Shown piece by piece: positions 1 to 7,570 of a DNA stretch of 64,000 nucleotides (positions are counted from its first letter, which is position 1; the number at the start of each line of letters is the position of its first letter). The notes beneath the pieces were generated by a model. That model had not been told where the DNA came from and did no database searches. It was given only the letters and a program-made list of their open reading frames with translations. The DNA comes from Bacteroides caecigallinarum (lineage in GTDB: Bacteria; Bacteroidota; Bacteroidia; Bacteroidales; Bacteroidaceae): assembly GCF_016902295.1 (NCBI RefSeq), contig NZ_JACJLQ010000012.1:20504-84503 (forward strand). The letters run 5' to 3'. The translations under genes were made by a program, and so were the position numbers.

Positions 1-266
1 CAGCGCTTGGCCGACTGCTTGCCATAACAGAAAACTATCCTGACCTTAAAGCCAACGAAAACTTCCAGGCTTTGCAGGCACAGCTCGAAGGCACAGAAAA
101 CAGAATCAGCGTTGAACGCAGAAAATTCAACGAGACAGCAAAGGCTTACAACACAACTATCCGCCGCTTCCCTAAAAACATCATAGCCGGACTTTTCGGA
201 TTCGAGAAACGCCCATATTTCGAAGCAGCCGAAGGTTCCGAAAAAGCGCCTGAAGTAAAATTCTGA
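1..266 (+). CDS. lemA: LemA family protein, C-terminal part (5' end outside window)
   Basis: An open frame enters from the left edge (codons begin at base 3) and ends at TGA 264-266. About 87 residues are visible, containing the LemA C-terminal signature: an ENYPDLKAN segment, then LEGTENRISVERRKFNE and YNTTIRRFP, followed by the FGFEKRPYFE end. LemA proteins are N-terminally membrane-anchored, mostly helical proteins of unclear biochemical function. The next gene, 7 bp downstream, encodes a TPM-domain membrane protein, which is the usual LemA partner in many bacteria, so the two are probably co-transcribed. The anchor and start codon lie outside the window. Confidence 0.93.
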   Translation, partial: ALGRLLAITENYPDLKANENFQALQAQLEGTENRISVERRKFNETAKAYNTTIRRFPKNIIAGLFGFEKRPYFEAAEGSEKAPEVKF

Positions 267-273
267 TAAAACT

Positions 274-1209
274 ATGAGAAAACTGCATTTCGTAGCAATA
301 CTGCTCGCATTGTGTTGCTGCATGACGGTAGCTGCAAAAGAATATAAGGTAGAAGATGTCCCAATGGTACATCTTATGGACCGTACACGCTACGTCAGCA
401 ATCCTGACAATATTCTTTCCGCCTCTACTGTCGCCGCCATAGACACCACACTTTTTTCACTGGAGCAGAAGACAGGAATACAGGTTCTTGTAGTAGCCGT
501 AGAACAAATTGAAGGCGGCGATTGTTTTGATTTCGCATACCGCCTCGGTCAGGAAAACGGAGTAGGACAAAAGGAAAAGGACAACGGATTGGTGATACTC
601 CTCGTAACCGGCGAACGCTGCATACAGTTTGCCACAGGATACGGACTTGAAGCTGTACTGCCAGATGCTATCTGCAAGAAAATACAGGTGAGATACATGA
701 ACAAGGCATTCTCGCAAGGCAATTGGGATGCAGGAATGCTTGCCGGAATAAAAGCCGTCAGAGGATACCTTGATGGAGAAAGCGGATCTCCGGACAACCC
801 AAATTCCGGCTCAGGCGAAGATTCCTGGCTGCTATTCCTACTGCTTTTCGGTGTCATTGGATTTACAATGTTCTATCTATGGCTTAACATCCGCAGGCAG
901 AGACGCTGTCCGCAATGCCACAAACAGACAATGAAAGTCATTTCCAGACGCACCATAGGCAAATATCCTACATACCATATCGAAGAAATAGTGTCATGCT
1001 GCTCAAACTGCGGACACTACGTACGCAAAGAACAGCGTGTGGACGATGAAAACAACCATCATCACGGACGACGAAGCGGACCATTCGGTGGAGGTATCTT
1101 CATGGGAGGAGGATTCGGACGAGGCGGCGGCTTTGGAGGCGGTGGCTTCGGTGGAGGAAGTTTCGGTGGTGGTAGCTTCGGCGGCGGTGGTGCCGGAAGT
1201 AAATTCTAA
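274..1209 (+). CDS. TPM-domain (YgcG-like) membrane protein with Gly-rich tail
   Basis: 311 aa. Visible in order: a signal peptide (about residues 1-21, with an LLALCCC core), a TPM domain (about 38-165, including QVLVVAVEQ, DNGLVILLV and ATGYGLEAVLPD), one transmembrane helix (about 184-206), a small four-cysteine zinc-ribbon-like module (CPQC...CSNCGH, about 212-248) and a Gly/Phe-rich tail with GGGFGGG-type repeats. TPM proteins of this architecture are envelope proteins of uncertain function, often paired with LemA and sometimes linked to membrane-protein quality control or photosystem repair. It starts 7 bp after lemA. The cysteine module between membrane and tail suggests a cytoplasmic C-terminus; this is inference. 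Confidence 0.9.
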   Translation: MRKLHFVAILLALCCCMTVAAKEYKVEDVPMVHLMDRTRYVSNPDNILSASTVAAIDTTLFSLEQKTGIQVLVVAVEQIEGGDCFDFAYRLGQENGVGQKEKDNGLVILLVTGERCIQFATGYGLEAVLPDAICKKIQVRYMNKAFSQGNWDAGMLAGIKAVRGYLDGESGSPDNPNSGSGEDSWLLFLLLFGVIGFTMFYLWLNIRRQRRCPQCHKQTMKVISRRTIGKYPTYHIEEIVSCCSNCGHYVRKEQRVDDENNHHHGRRSGPFGGGIFMGGGFGRGGGFGGGGFGGGSFGGGSFGGGGAGSKF

Positions 1210-1235
1210 TCCGTTAGTACTTACACTTCCTTCTG

Positions 1236-1320
1236 CAAACTATAGTATGCAGCTCTTCACACTTAAGTTTGACGCACTACACACTATAGTTTGACGCATT
1301 ACACACTATAGTTTGAAGAC
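1236..1320. repeat. 22-nt-period intergenic tandem repeat with an inverted copy
   Basis: The GTTTGA core recurs at 1267, 1289 and 1311, exactly 22 nt apart, within units ending in GACGCA(C/T)T or GAAGAC. The element CAAACTATAGT at 1236-1246 is the reverse complement of ACTATAGTTTG at 1283-1293 and 1305-1315, so alternative hairpins can form. It lies in the 189-bp spacer between the TPM gene and aroC. No T-tract follows, so it is not a classical terminator. Confidence 0.85.
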
Positions 1321-1398
1321 AAATTTGCCGGATTATTTCGGCTGTAAGTTTGGGAATCAACTAACCACAAATACATTAATATAATAGAACAAGATACA

Positions 1399-2478
1399 AT
1401 GTACAACAACACATTTGGAAATATATTCCGTCTGACAAGCTTCGGCGAATCTCACGGAAAAGGCATAGGAGGAGTAATAGACGGCTTCCCTGCAGGAATA
1501 CATATAGATATGGATTTCATCCAGAAAGAACTCGACAGAAGAAAACCGGGACAATCCGCCATAACAACCGCTCGCAAAGAATCGGATCAGGTGGAATTTC
1601 TGTCAGGAATATACGACGGAATATCTACTGGATGCCCTATAGGTTTCATGGTATGGAACACCAACCAACACTCAAGCGACTATGACAATATGAAGGATGT
1701 ATTCCGTCCGTCGCATGCCGATTTCACATATACTCAGAAATACGGACTGCGCGACCATCGCGGAGGAGGTCGTTCGTCAGCCCGAGAAACAATCTCAAGA
1801 GTTGTGGCAGGAGCATTGGCTAAATTGGCTCTGAAGCAACTTGGAGTTGAGATTACGGCATATACTTCGCAGGTTGGTGAGCTGAAACTCGAAAAAGACT
1901 ATAATTCATACGATTTAAGCGAGATTGAAAAGAATCCGGTAAGATGTCCGGACCCGGAAATGGCAAAGACAATGGCCGACCTTATTTTCAAGATAAAGGG
2001 TGAAGGCGACACCATAGGAGGAACCGTGGACTGCGTAATCAAGGGATGCCCCATCGGTCTGGGACAACCTGTATTCGGAAAACTACATGCCGCACTCGGA
2101 AATGCCATGCTTTCAATAAACGCCGCAAAAGGATTCGAATACGGACAGGGATTCGGCAGCATGAACATGAAAGGCAGCCAGCAGAATGACATTTTCTATA
2201 ACGACAATGGCAAGATAGCTTTCCGCACAAACCGCTCCGGAGGTATTCAAGGCGGTATAAGCAACGGACAGGACATTTACTTCAAGGTTGCTTTCAAGCC
2301 GGTTGCAACAGTGCTCATGGAACAGCCCACTGTGGACAAAGACGGCAACGAAACAATCCTTAAAGCGAGAGGACGACATGACCCGTGCGTACTCCCGAGG
2401 GCAGTACCTATAGTGGAAGCTATGGCAGCCATGACCATACTCGATTATTATCTGTTAAACAAAACAACCACTCTATAA
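1399..2478 (+). CDS. aroC: Chorismate synthase
   Basis: 359 aa, full length for the family. It converts 5-enolpyruvylshikimate-3-phosphate to chorismate with reduced FMN, the last step of the shikimate pathway, in the cytosol. Signatures visible: the N-terminal FGESHG motif, the [12 protein letters not shown] motif around residue 115-126, NRSGGIQGG in the middle, and the C-terminal [13 protein letters not shown] segment. The start at 1399 (MYNNTFGN) fits the usual N-terminus. A dipeptidase gene begins 2 bp after its stop, suggesting co-transcription. Nothing unusual was seen in the gene. Confidence 0.98.
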   Translation: MYNNTFGNIFRLTSFGESHGKGIGGVIDGFPAGIHIDMDFIQKELDRRKPGQSAITTARKESDQVEFLSGIYDGISTGCPIGFMVWNTNQHSSDYDNMKDVFRPSHADFTYTQKYGLRDHRGGGRSSARETISRVVAGALAKLALKQLGVEITAYTSQVGELKLEKDYNSYDLSEIEKNPVRCPDPEMAKTMADLIFKIKGEGDTIGGTVDCVIKGCPIGLGQPVFGKLHAALGNAMLSINAAKGFEYGQGFGSMNMKGSQQNDIFYNDNGKIAFRTNRSGGIQGGISNGQDIYFKVAFKPVATVLMEQPTVDKDGNETILKARGRHDPCVLPRAVPIVEAMAAMTILDYYLLNKTTTL

Positions 2479-2480
2479 CC

Positions 2481-3845
2481 ATGGAAATAAAGAAATACAT
2501 TGAAGAAAACGAACAGCGTTTCATCGACGAACTTTTCAGTCTGATACGCATACCGAGCATCAGTGCCCTGCCACAGCATAAGGAAGACATGCTGGCATGC
2601 GCCGAAAGATGGAGACAGCTACTCATCGAAGCGGGCGCAGACGAGGCCATGATAATGCCATCGAAAGGCAACCCACTGGTATATGCTGAAAAGAGAGTCA
2701 GTCCTGACGCTCCTACCGTACTGATATATTCACACTACGACGTGATGCCTGCCGAACCTCTTGAACTTTGGAAAAGCAACCCGTTTGAACCGGAAATAAG
2801 GGACGGACACATCTGGGCCAGAGGTGCCGACGACGACAAAGGTCAAGCTATGATTCAGGCCAAGGCATTCGAATATATGGTGCGCGAAGGACTATTGAAA
2901 CACAACGTAAAATTCATTTTCGAAGGAGAAGAGGAAATAGGTTCACCAAGTCTGAATGCATTCCTCAAAGAACACAAGGAACTGCTGAAAGCTGACGTGA
3001 TATTAGTGTCGGATACAAGTATGCTTGGCAAGGATCTTCCGTCACTCACTACAGGACTTCGCGGACTGGCATATTGGGAGATAGAAGTCACAGGTCCTAA
3101 CCGCGACCTGCATTCAGGACACTTCGGCGGTGCCGTGGCAAATCCTATCAACATATTGTGCAGCATGATAGACAAGATTACTGATACCGACGGACGCATC
3201 ACCGTTCCTCATTTCTACGATGATGTTGAGGACGTACCTGCTGAAGAACGCAAGATGATAGCAAGTATCCCGTTCGACGAAGGTAAATACATGAAAGCTA
3301 TCGGAGTCAAAGCGTTGAAGGGAGAAAAAGGCTATTCTACACTCGAGCGCAACAGCTGCCGCCCATCGTTCGACGTATGCGGTATCTGGGGAGGATATAC
3401 TGACGAAGGCTCAAAGACTGTGCTTCCGTCGAAGGCATACGCAAAAGTTTCGTGCCGACTTGTACCTCACCAGAACCACGAAAAGATTTCGCAGTTGTTT
3501 GTTGACTATATCAACGAAATAGCTCCTGAATACGTGCAGGTGAAAGTAACACCTATGCATGGTGGCGAAGGCTATGTATGCCCTATCACCCTTCCTGCAT
3601 ATAAGGCAGCCGAGAAGGGATTCGAAAAAGCTTTCGGCAAGAAACCGTTGGCAGTGCGCCGCGGAGGAAGTATTCCTATCATAAGCGATTTCGAACAGAT
3701 TCTTGGAATAAAGACAGTGCTGATGGGATTCGGACTTGAAAGCAACGCCATCCATTCGCCAAACGAGAATTTCCCTCTCGACATATTCCGAAAAGGAATT
3801 GAAGCAGTGGTTGAGTTCCATAAGGAATACAGCGGTCAGCTATGA
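2481..3845 (+). CDS. M20 family dipeptidase / metallopeptidase
   Basis: 454 aa. The start MEIKKYIEEN at 2481 is preferred over an in-frame ATG at 2385 because the latter would overlap aroC by nearly 100 bp. M20 zinc-ligand motifs are visible: YSHYDVMP, GADDDKGQ, the catalytic EGEEEIGS glutamates, an Asp in ILVSDTS, and a C-terminal ESNAIHSPNE histidine. The dimerisation (lid) domain lies in the middle (RDLHSGHFGG region). Length and motifs fit cytosolic dipeptidases of the CNDP/DapE-like branch, which hydrolyse dipeptides with two zinc ions. It follows aroC by 2 bp. The exact substrate cannot be read from the sequence. Confidence 0.92.
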   Translation: MEIKKYIEENEQRFIDELFSLIRIPSISALPQHKEDMLACAERWRQLLIEAGADEAMIMPSKGNPLVYAEKRVSPDAPTVLIYSHYDVMPAEPLELWKSNPFEPEIRDGHIWARGADDDKGQAMIQAKAFEYMVREGLLKHNVKFIFEGEEEIGSPSLNAFLKEHKELLKADVILVSDTSMLGKDLPSLTTGLRGLAYWEIEVTGPNRDLHSGHFGGAVANPINILCSMIDKITDTDGRITVPHFYDDVEDVPAEERKMIASIPFDEGKYMKAIGVKALKGEKGYSTLERNSCRPSFDVCGIWGGYTDEGSKTVLPSKAYAKVSCRLVPHQNHEKISQLFVDYINEIAPEYVQVKVTPMHGGEGYVCPITLPAYKAAEKGFEKAFGKKPLAVRRGGSIPIISDFEQILGIKTVLMGFGLESNAIHSPNENFPLDIFRKGIEAVVEFHKEYSGQL

Positions 3846-3863
3846 ACTTTAAATAAAGACAAA

Positions 3864-4817
3864 ATGAGTAATACAAGCAATAATCAAGGAAGAGCATATG
3901 AATTTATATGCTTACATTCTTTATTTAATGCAATTTCTAAAATCCGTAAAGCAAAAATTATAAGAAATAGCAGCTATGATGCGGCTGAAAATGCATGGAA
4001 TACACTTAGTATTGCAGAAAAAAGCCTTTATACACTTAGTGCAAACTCTACAATTGATACTATATTCGCACTTGAACCCAATATTATTGAAATAAGTTCC
4101 GATGAAGTAAACCTTTATATACAAATTGACAGACGAGGAGAAGAAGCAGATGTACGGGATATAATCATTGAAAGACAGGATATAATCTGGGAAATAGGCT
4201 TGAGTATAAAGCACAATCATATGGCAGTGAAACACAGTCGTATAGCTAAAACATTGGATTTTGGAACAAAATGGTATGGAGTTCCATGTTCAAAGACCTA
4301 TTGGGATAATATTAAACCTACTTTTGATTTCTTGGAAGAAGAAAAAAACAAAGGAACTCTTTTCCGTGATCTTAAATCAAAAGAAGATCAAGTGTATCTT
4401 CCTCTTCTAAATGCTTTTGTAAAAGAAATAACTCTACAGGTCAATAAAAACAAAAATATTCCAAAAAGAATGATAGAGTACCTTTTAAGCAAATATGATT
4501 TCTATAAGGTTATAAGCATTGACAGCAAACGGTTGACAACTATCCAATCATTCAATATATATGGAACATTAAATCGTCCAAGCAAAGTAGAAGAACCTAA
4601 AATTAAAGTTCCTGTTATAAACTTACCTACAAACCTTTTACACATTGGATTTAAGCCTCGGAGTAAAACAACTGTTATTATGTGTTTTGATAATGGATGG
4701 CAATTTTCATTTAGAATACATAATGCTAAAGATTTAATTGAAACCTCGTTGAAGTTTGATATTCAAATTGTCGGTATGCCAAGTGATGTCAATATAAAAT
4801 ATAACTGCAGATGGTAA
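3864..4817 (+). CDS. HaeIII-type type II restriction endonuclease
   Basis: 317 aa. The N-terminus (MSNTSNNQGRAYEF) and overall layout match my recollection of R.HaeIII, which cuts GGCC. The segment around residues 92-117 (DVRDIII, then WEIGLSIKHNH) supplies acidic residues followed by Glu and Lys in a PD-(D/E)xK-like order and is the likely catalytic core. The next gene closely resembles M.HaeIII, which supports the assignment. It begins 18 bp after the dipeptidase stop with no obvious promoter of its own, so expression may rely on read-through. The coding sequence is visibly more AT-rich than aroC and the dipeptidase, consistent with acquisition by transfer. GGCC specificity is inferred from family resemblance. 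Confidence 0.88.
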   Translation: MSNTSNNQGRAYEFICLHSLFNAISKIRKAKIIRNSSYDAAENAWNTLSIAEKSLYTLSANSTIDTIFALEPNIIEISSDEVNLYIQIDRRGEEADVRDIIIERQDIIWEIGLSIKHNHMAVKHSRIAKTLDFGTKWYGVPCSKTYWDNIKPTFDFLEEEKNKGTLFRDLKSKEDQVYLPLLNAFVKEITLQVNKNKNIPKRMIEYLLSKYDFYKVISIDSKRLTTIQSFNIYGTLNRPSKVEEPKIKVPVINLPTNLLHIGFKPRSKTTVIMCFDNGWQFSFRIHNAKDLIETSLKFDIQIVGMPSDVNIKYNCRW

Positions 4818-4939
4818 AAAATTTGTTTATAAAAATTTCTTTTATATCGGTTTTAATCATTGTAATTCTACATTAAGGTAAACCATATTAATTACAACAA
4901 AACATTTATATTCCATAAAGAAAAAACATACCTATAAAA

Positions 4940-5950
4940 ATGAATCTTATCAGTTTATTTTCCGGTGCCGGAGGACTTGACAAAGGCTTTCACAATGCCG
5001 GTTTTCGTACAGTTATTGCGAACGAATTTGACCCCAAAATATGCCCGACATTTAAAGCTAATTTCCCTAACACCTATCTTATTGAAGGTGATATTAGAAA
5101 TGTAAAAGAAAGTGAGTTCCCAGAACACATCACAGGTATAATAGGCGGTCCTCCTTGTCAATCTTGGAGCGAAGCTGGCAGTCTTAGAGGTATAGAAGAT
5201 GCACGTGGTCAGTTATTCTACGAATACATTAGAATTTTGAAAGCAACCCAACCATTATTCTTTGTAGCAGAAAATGTTTCAGGCATGTTAGCAAAACGTC
5301 ATTCTGAAGCAGTTCAAGGTTTCATGAAACTATTTGATGAAGCAGGTTATGATGTTAATCTTAAAATGTTAAATGCCAATGATTTTGATGTTCCTGAAGA
5401 TCGGGATAGAGTATTTTATATTGGATTTCGTAAGGACTTAAATATTCATGATTTTGAATATCCCACTCCATGCAAACATAAACCTGTTCTACGTGAATAT
5501 ATTTGGGATTTAAAAGATAACGCAATTCCTGCTCTTGAAAAGAATAAAACAAATGGAGACAAGTGTGTTGTTCCAAATCATGAATATTTTATTGGTGCAT
5601 ACTCTCCAATCTTCATGTCACGTAATAGAGTAAGAAGCTGGGACGAACCAGGATTCACAGTCCAAGCAAGTGGTCGTCAATGCCAATTACATCCTCAGGC
5701 TCCTAAAATGATAAAAATTGGGAAAAACGAACAAATATTTGTTCCGGGCAAAGAACATTTGTATAGAAGAATGTCTGTGCGTGAAGTTGCAAGAGTACAA
5801 ACATTCCCCGACGACTACGTATTTCTTTATACGGATGTCAACATTGGTTATAAAATGATAGGAAACGCTGTTCCTGTAAATCTTGCTTACCATGTAGCCA
5901 TGAGTATTCGTGCTACACTTGATAAGCATGGCATATATTATCAAAATTAA
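4940..5950 (+). CDS. DNA (cytosine-5-)-methyltransferase, M.HaeIII-like
   Basis: 336 aa. All main m5C methyltransferase motifs are present: SAM-binding [11 protein letters not shown] (motif I), GGPPCQSWS with catalytic Cys73 (motif IV), AENV (VI), [11 protein letters not shown] (VIII), [13 protein letters not shown] (IX) and GNAVP (X). The target-recognition region contains SRNRVRSW and a [11 protein letters not shown] stretch that I recall from M.HaeIII, supporting methylation within GGCC. It protects host DNA against the upstream endonuclease. A 122-bp AT-rich spacer separates it from the endonuclease gene, room for an independent promoter, although no clear TAnnTTTG element was seen. A second methyltransferase gene starts one base after its stop. 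Confidence 0.95.
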   Translation: MNLISLFSGAGGLDKGFHNAGFRTVIANEFDPKICPTFKANFPNTYLIEGDIRNVKESEFPEHITGIIGGPPCQSWSEAGSLRGIEDARGQLFYEYIRILKATQPLFFVAENVSGMLAKRHSEAVQGFMKLFDEAGYDVNLKMLNANDFDVPEDRDRVFYIGFRKDLNIHDFEYPTPCKHKPVLREYIWDLKDNAIPALEKNKTNGDKCVVPNHEYFIGAYSPIFMSRNRVRSWDEPGFTVQASGRQCQLHPQAPKMIKIGKNEQIFVPGKEHLYRRMSVREVARVQTFPDDYVFLYTDVNIGYKMIGNAVPVNLAYHVAMSIRATLDKHGIYYQN

Positions 5951-5951
5951 T

Positions 5952-7439
5952 ATGAATATAGTTTCACTTTTTGCCGGATGTGGTGGTCTTGACTTAGGAT
6001 TTGAAATGGCTGGATTCAACGTAATATGGGCGAATGAATTTGATAAGACCATACATGAAACTTACAGTCTCAATCACCCTAATACAATATTGAACGCCTC
6101 TGATATAAGAAACATTAAAGGAACAGATATTCCTGAATGTGACGGAATTATAGGAGGACCACCATGTCAAGCCTGGAGTGAAGGTGGTAAACAGTTAGGA
6201 CTTAATGATCCTCGAGGTCAAGTATTTCTCGAGTACATTAGAATTGTCAAAGAAAAACAACCAAAATTTTTCGTAATTGAAAATGTTCAAGGCATATTAG
6301 ATGATAAACATAAAGAGTCTTTGAATATGTTCATTAGATTACTGAAAGAAGCCGGTTATAAAATTAATTATGAAATTTTAAATGCTGCGAATTACAGAAT
6401 ACCTCAGGATAGATTTCGTGTTTTCTTCATTGGAATAAGAAAAGACCTTAAAAATAATTTTAAGTTCCCTGATGCAATAAACAGTTCACCTATTACACTT
6501 CGTCAAGCCATTGGAGATATTAAAGAAGAACCCATTTATTATAACAATGAAATTGTAATAATAAATCAACAACGTCCTAATCATGATACTTTCAACGGTA
6601 ATTATGACAGCAAATATATGTCAAGAAACAGAGTAAGATCATGGGATGAACCTTCATTTACAATTCAAGCACAAGCAAGAAATACTCCACAACATCCCCA
6701 AGCTCCTAAAATGGTATACGAATCAGATAATAAACGTTCTTTCGCAAAAGGATATGAAAATCTATATAGAAGATTAAGTGTAAGAGAATGTGCCAGGATA
6801 CAAACATTCCCTGATAATTTCATCTTTAAATACTCAGACATTAAAGATGGATATAAGATGGTCGGTAATGCAGTACCACCACGATTAGCAAAACAAATTG
6901 CTATTCAAATAAAAAGGGCTTTTTCAGATTGTATTGCAGGTAATCGAATTCCAATTTTAACCAATGCCCAACATATAAAAAAAATACCTGTCAACAATAT
7001 TGCAGCACAATATTCCTATGGTATCATAAACAAACTGATTGGGAATAATATTTATAATCTTAACATGGAAAAACATGTCTTAATCAGTATTATTTCAAAA
7101 GAGAACCTCAGTGTATATCTTGACAAATCTGCAAAAAAATATTATACAGGTAAGAACTTTCCTTCGACTATTAACCTAAAAAATCTCTTTTACTTTATGC
7201 CATATATAAAAGGAAGAGGAATAAAGGATTTATACATAATCAAGACAGCCAGAATAGGTACGAAACAAGAAATTCATCCTGAATGTCTTGATAATGATTA
7301 TCGGATTATATTTGAAATAGAGTATGTAAAACAATTATTTAAAAACTACAAGCCCATTCACTTGAATATTTGGCATACATTTACTGATACAATTCTCTCT
7401 GAACTTATTAAATTAAACACTATAGAAGAGACTGATTAA
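5952..7439 (+). CDS. Second m5C DNA methyltransferase with a C-terminal extension
   Basis: 495 aa. The start MNIVSLFAGCGG at 5952 is one base after the previous stop; an in-frame ATG at 5910 lies inside the upstream gene and adds no motif. Residues 1 to about 325 form a complete m5C methyltransferase: FAGCGGLDLGF, GGPPCQAWS (Cys72), IENV, QDRFRVFFIG, YRRLSVRECARIQ and GNAVPPR. It is clearly paralogous to the upstream enzyme, but its recognition segment reads AQARNTPQHPQAP instead of [13 protein letters not shown]. About 170 further residues follow, including KGRGIKDLYIIK and a region ending in HLNIWHTFTD. I do not recognise this domain with certainty; it could be a second DNA-reading module. 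The specificity may equal or resemble GGCC. Confidence 0.9.
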   Translation: MNIVSLFAGCGGLDLGFEMAGFNVIWANEFDKTIHETYSLNHPNTILNASDIRNIKGTDIPECDGIIGGPPCQAWSEGGKQLGLNDPRGQVFLEYIRIVKEKQPKFFVIENVQGILDDKHKESLNMFIRLLKEAGYKINYEILNAANYRIPQDRFRVFFIGIRKDLKNNFKFPDAINSSPITLRQAIGDIKEEPIYYNNEIVIINQQRPNHDTFNGNYDSKYMSRNRVRSWDEPSFTIQAQARNTPQHPQAPKMVYESDNKRSFAKGYENLYRRLSVRECARIQTFPDNFIFKYSDIKDGYKMVGNAVPPRLAKQIAIQIKRAFSDCIAGNRIPILTNAQHIKKIPVNNIAAQYSYGIINKLIGNNIYNLNMEKHVLISIISKENLSVYLDKSAKKYYTGKNFPSTINLKNLFYFMPYIKGRGIKDLYIIKTARIGTKQEIHPECLDNDYRIIFEIEYVKQLFKNYKPIHLNIWHTFTDTILSELIKLNTIEETD

Positions 7440-7524
7440 AACATAATGATTTGTTTTTAAACGAACCTACCCCATACAAAAAAATATCAATAAGATTTTA
7501 CAGTATAAAAAATAAATTACAATT

Positions 7525-7557
7525 TACTCAAGTTCCGGTATGACCGAAACTTGAGTA
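7525..7557. terminator. Bidirectional hairpin between convergent genes
   Basis: Near-perfect inverted repeat: TACTCAAGTT at 7525 pairs with AACTTGAGTA ending at 7557, extended inward by CCGG/CCGA around a short loop. It lies between the end of the methyltransferase gene (plus) and the end of the minus-strand PPDK-like gene, the expected place for a shared terminator. The T-tracts are weak. Confidence 0.6.
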
Positions 7558-7570
7558 TTTATCAGTTTAT

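Noticed and set aside
1037..1294. Plus-strand reading frame over the end of the TPM gene
   Set aside because: It is a frame-shifted reading of the Gly-rich tail and the repeat spacer, low complexity in Val/Glu/Ser.
1257..1320. Possible CRISPR array from the regular 22-nt repeats (also 29088 and 58258)
   Set aside because: Units abut each other without unique spacers, are only three or four in number, and no cas gene is present.
3846..7440. Larger defence island or prophage around the restriction genes
   Set aside because: Flanking genes are housekeeping on both sides and no integrase, toxin or other defence gene was seen.
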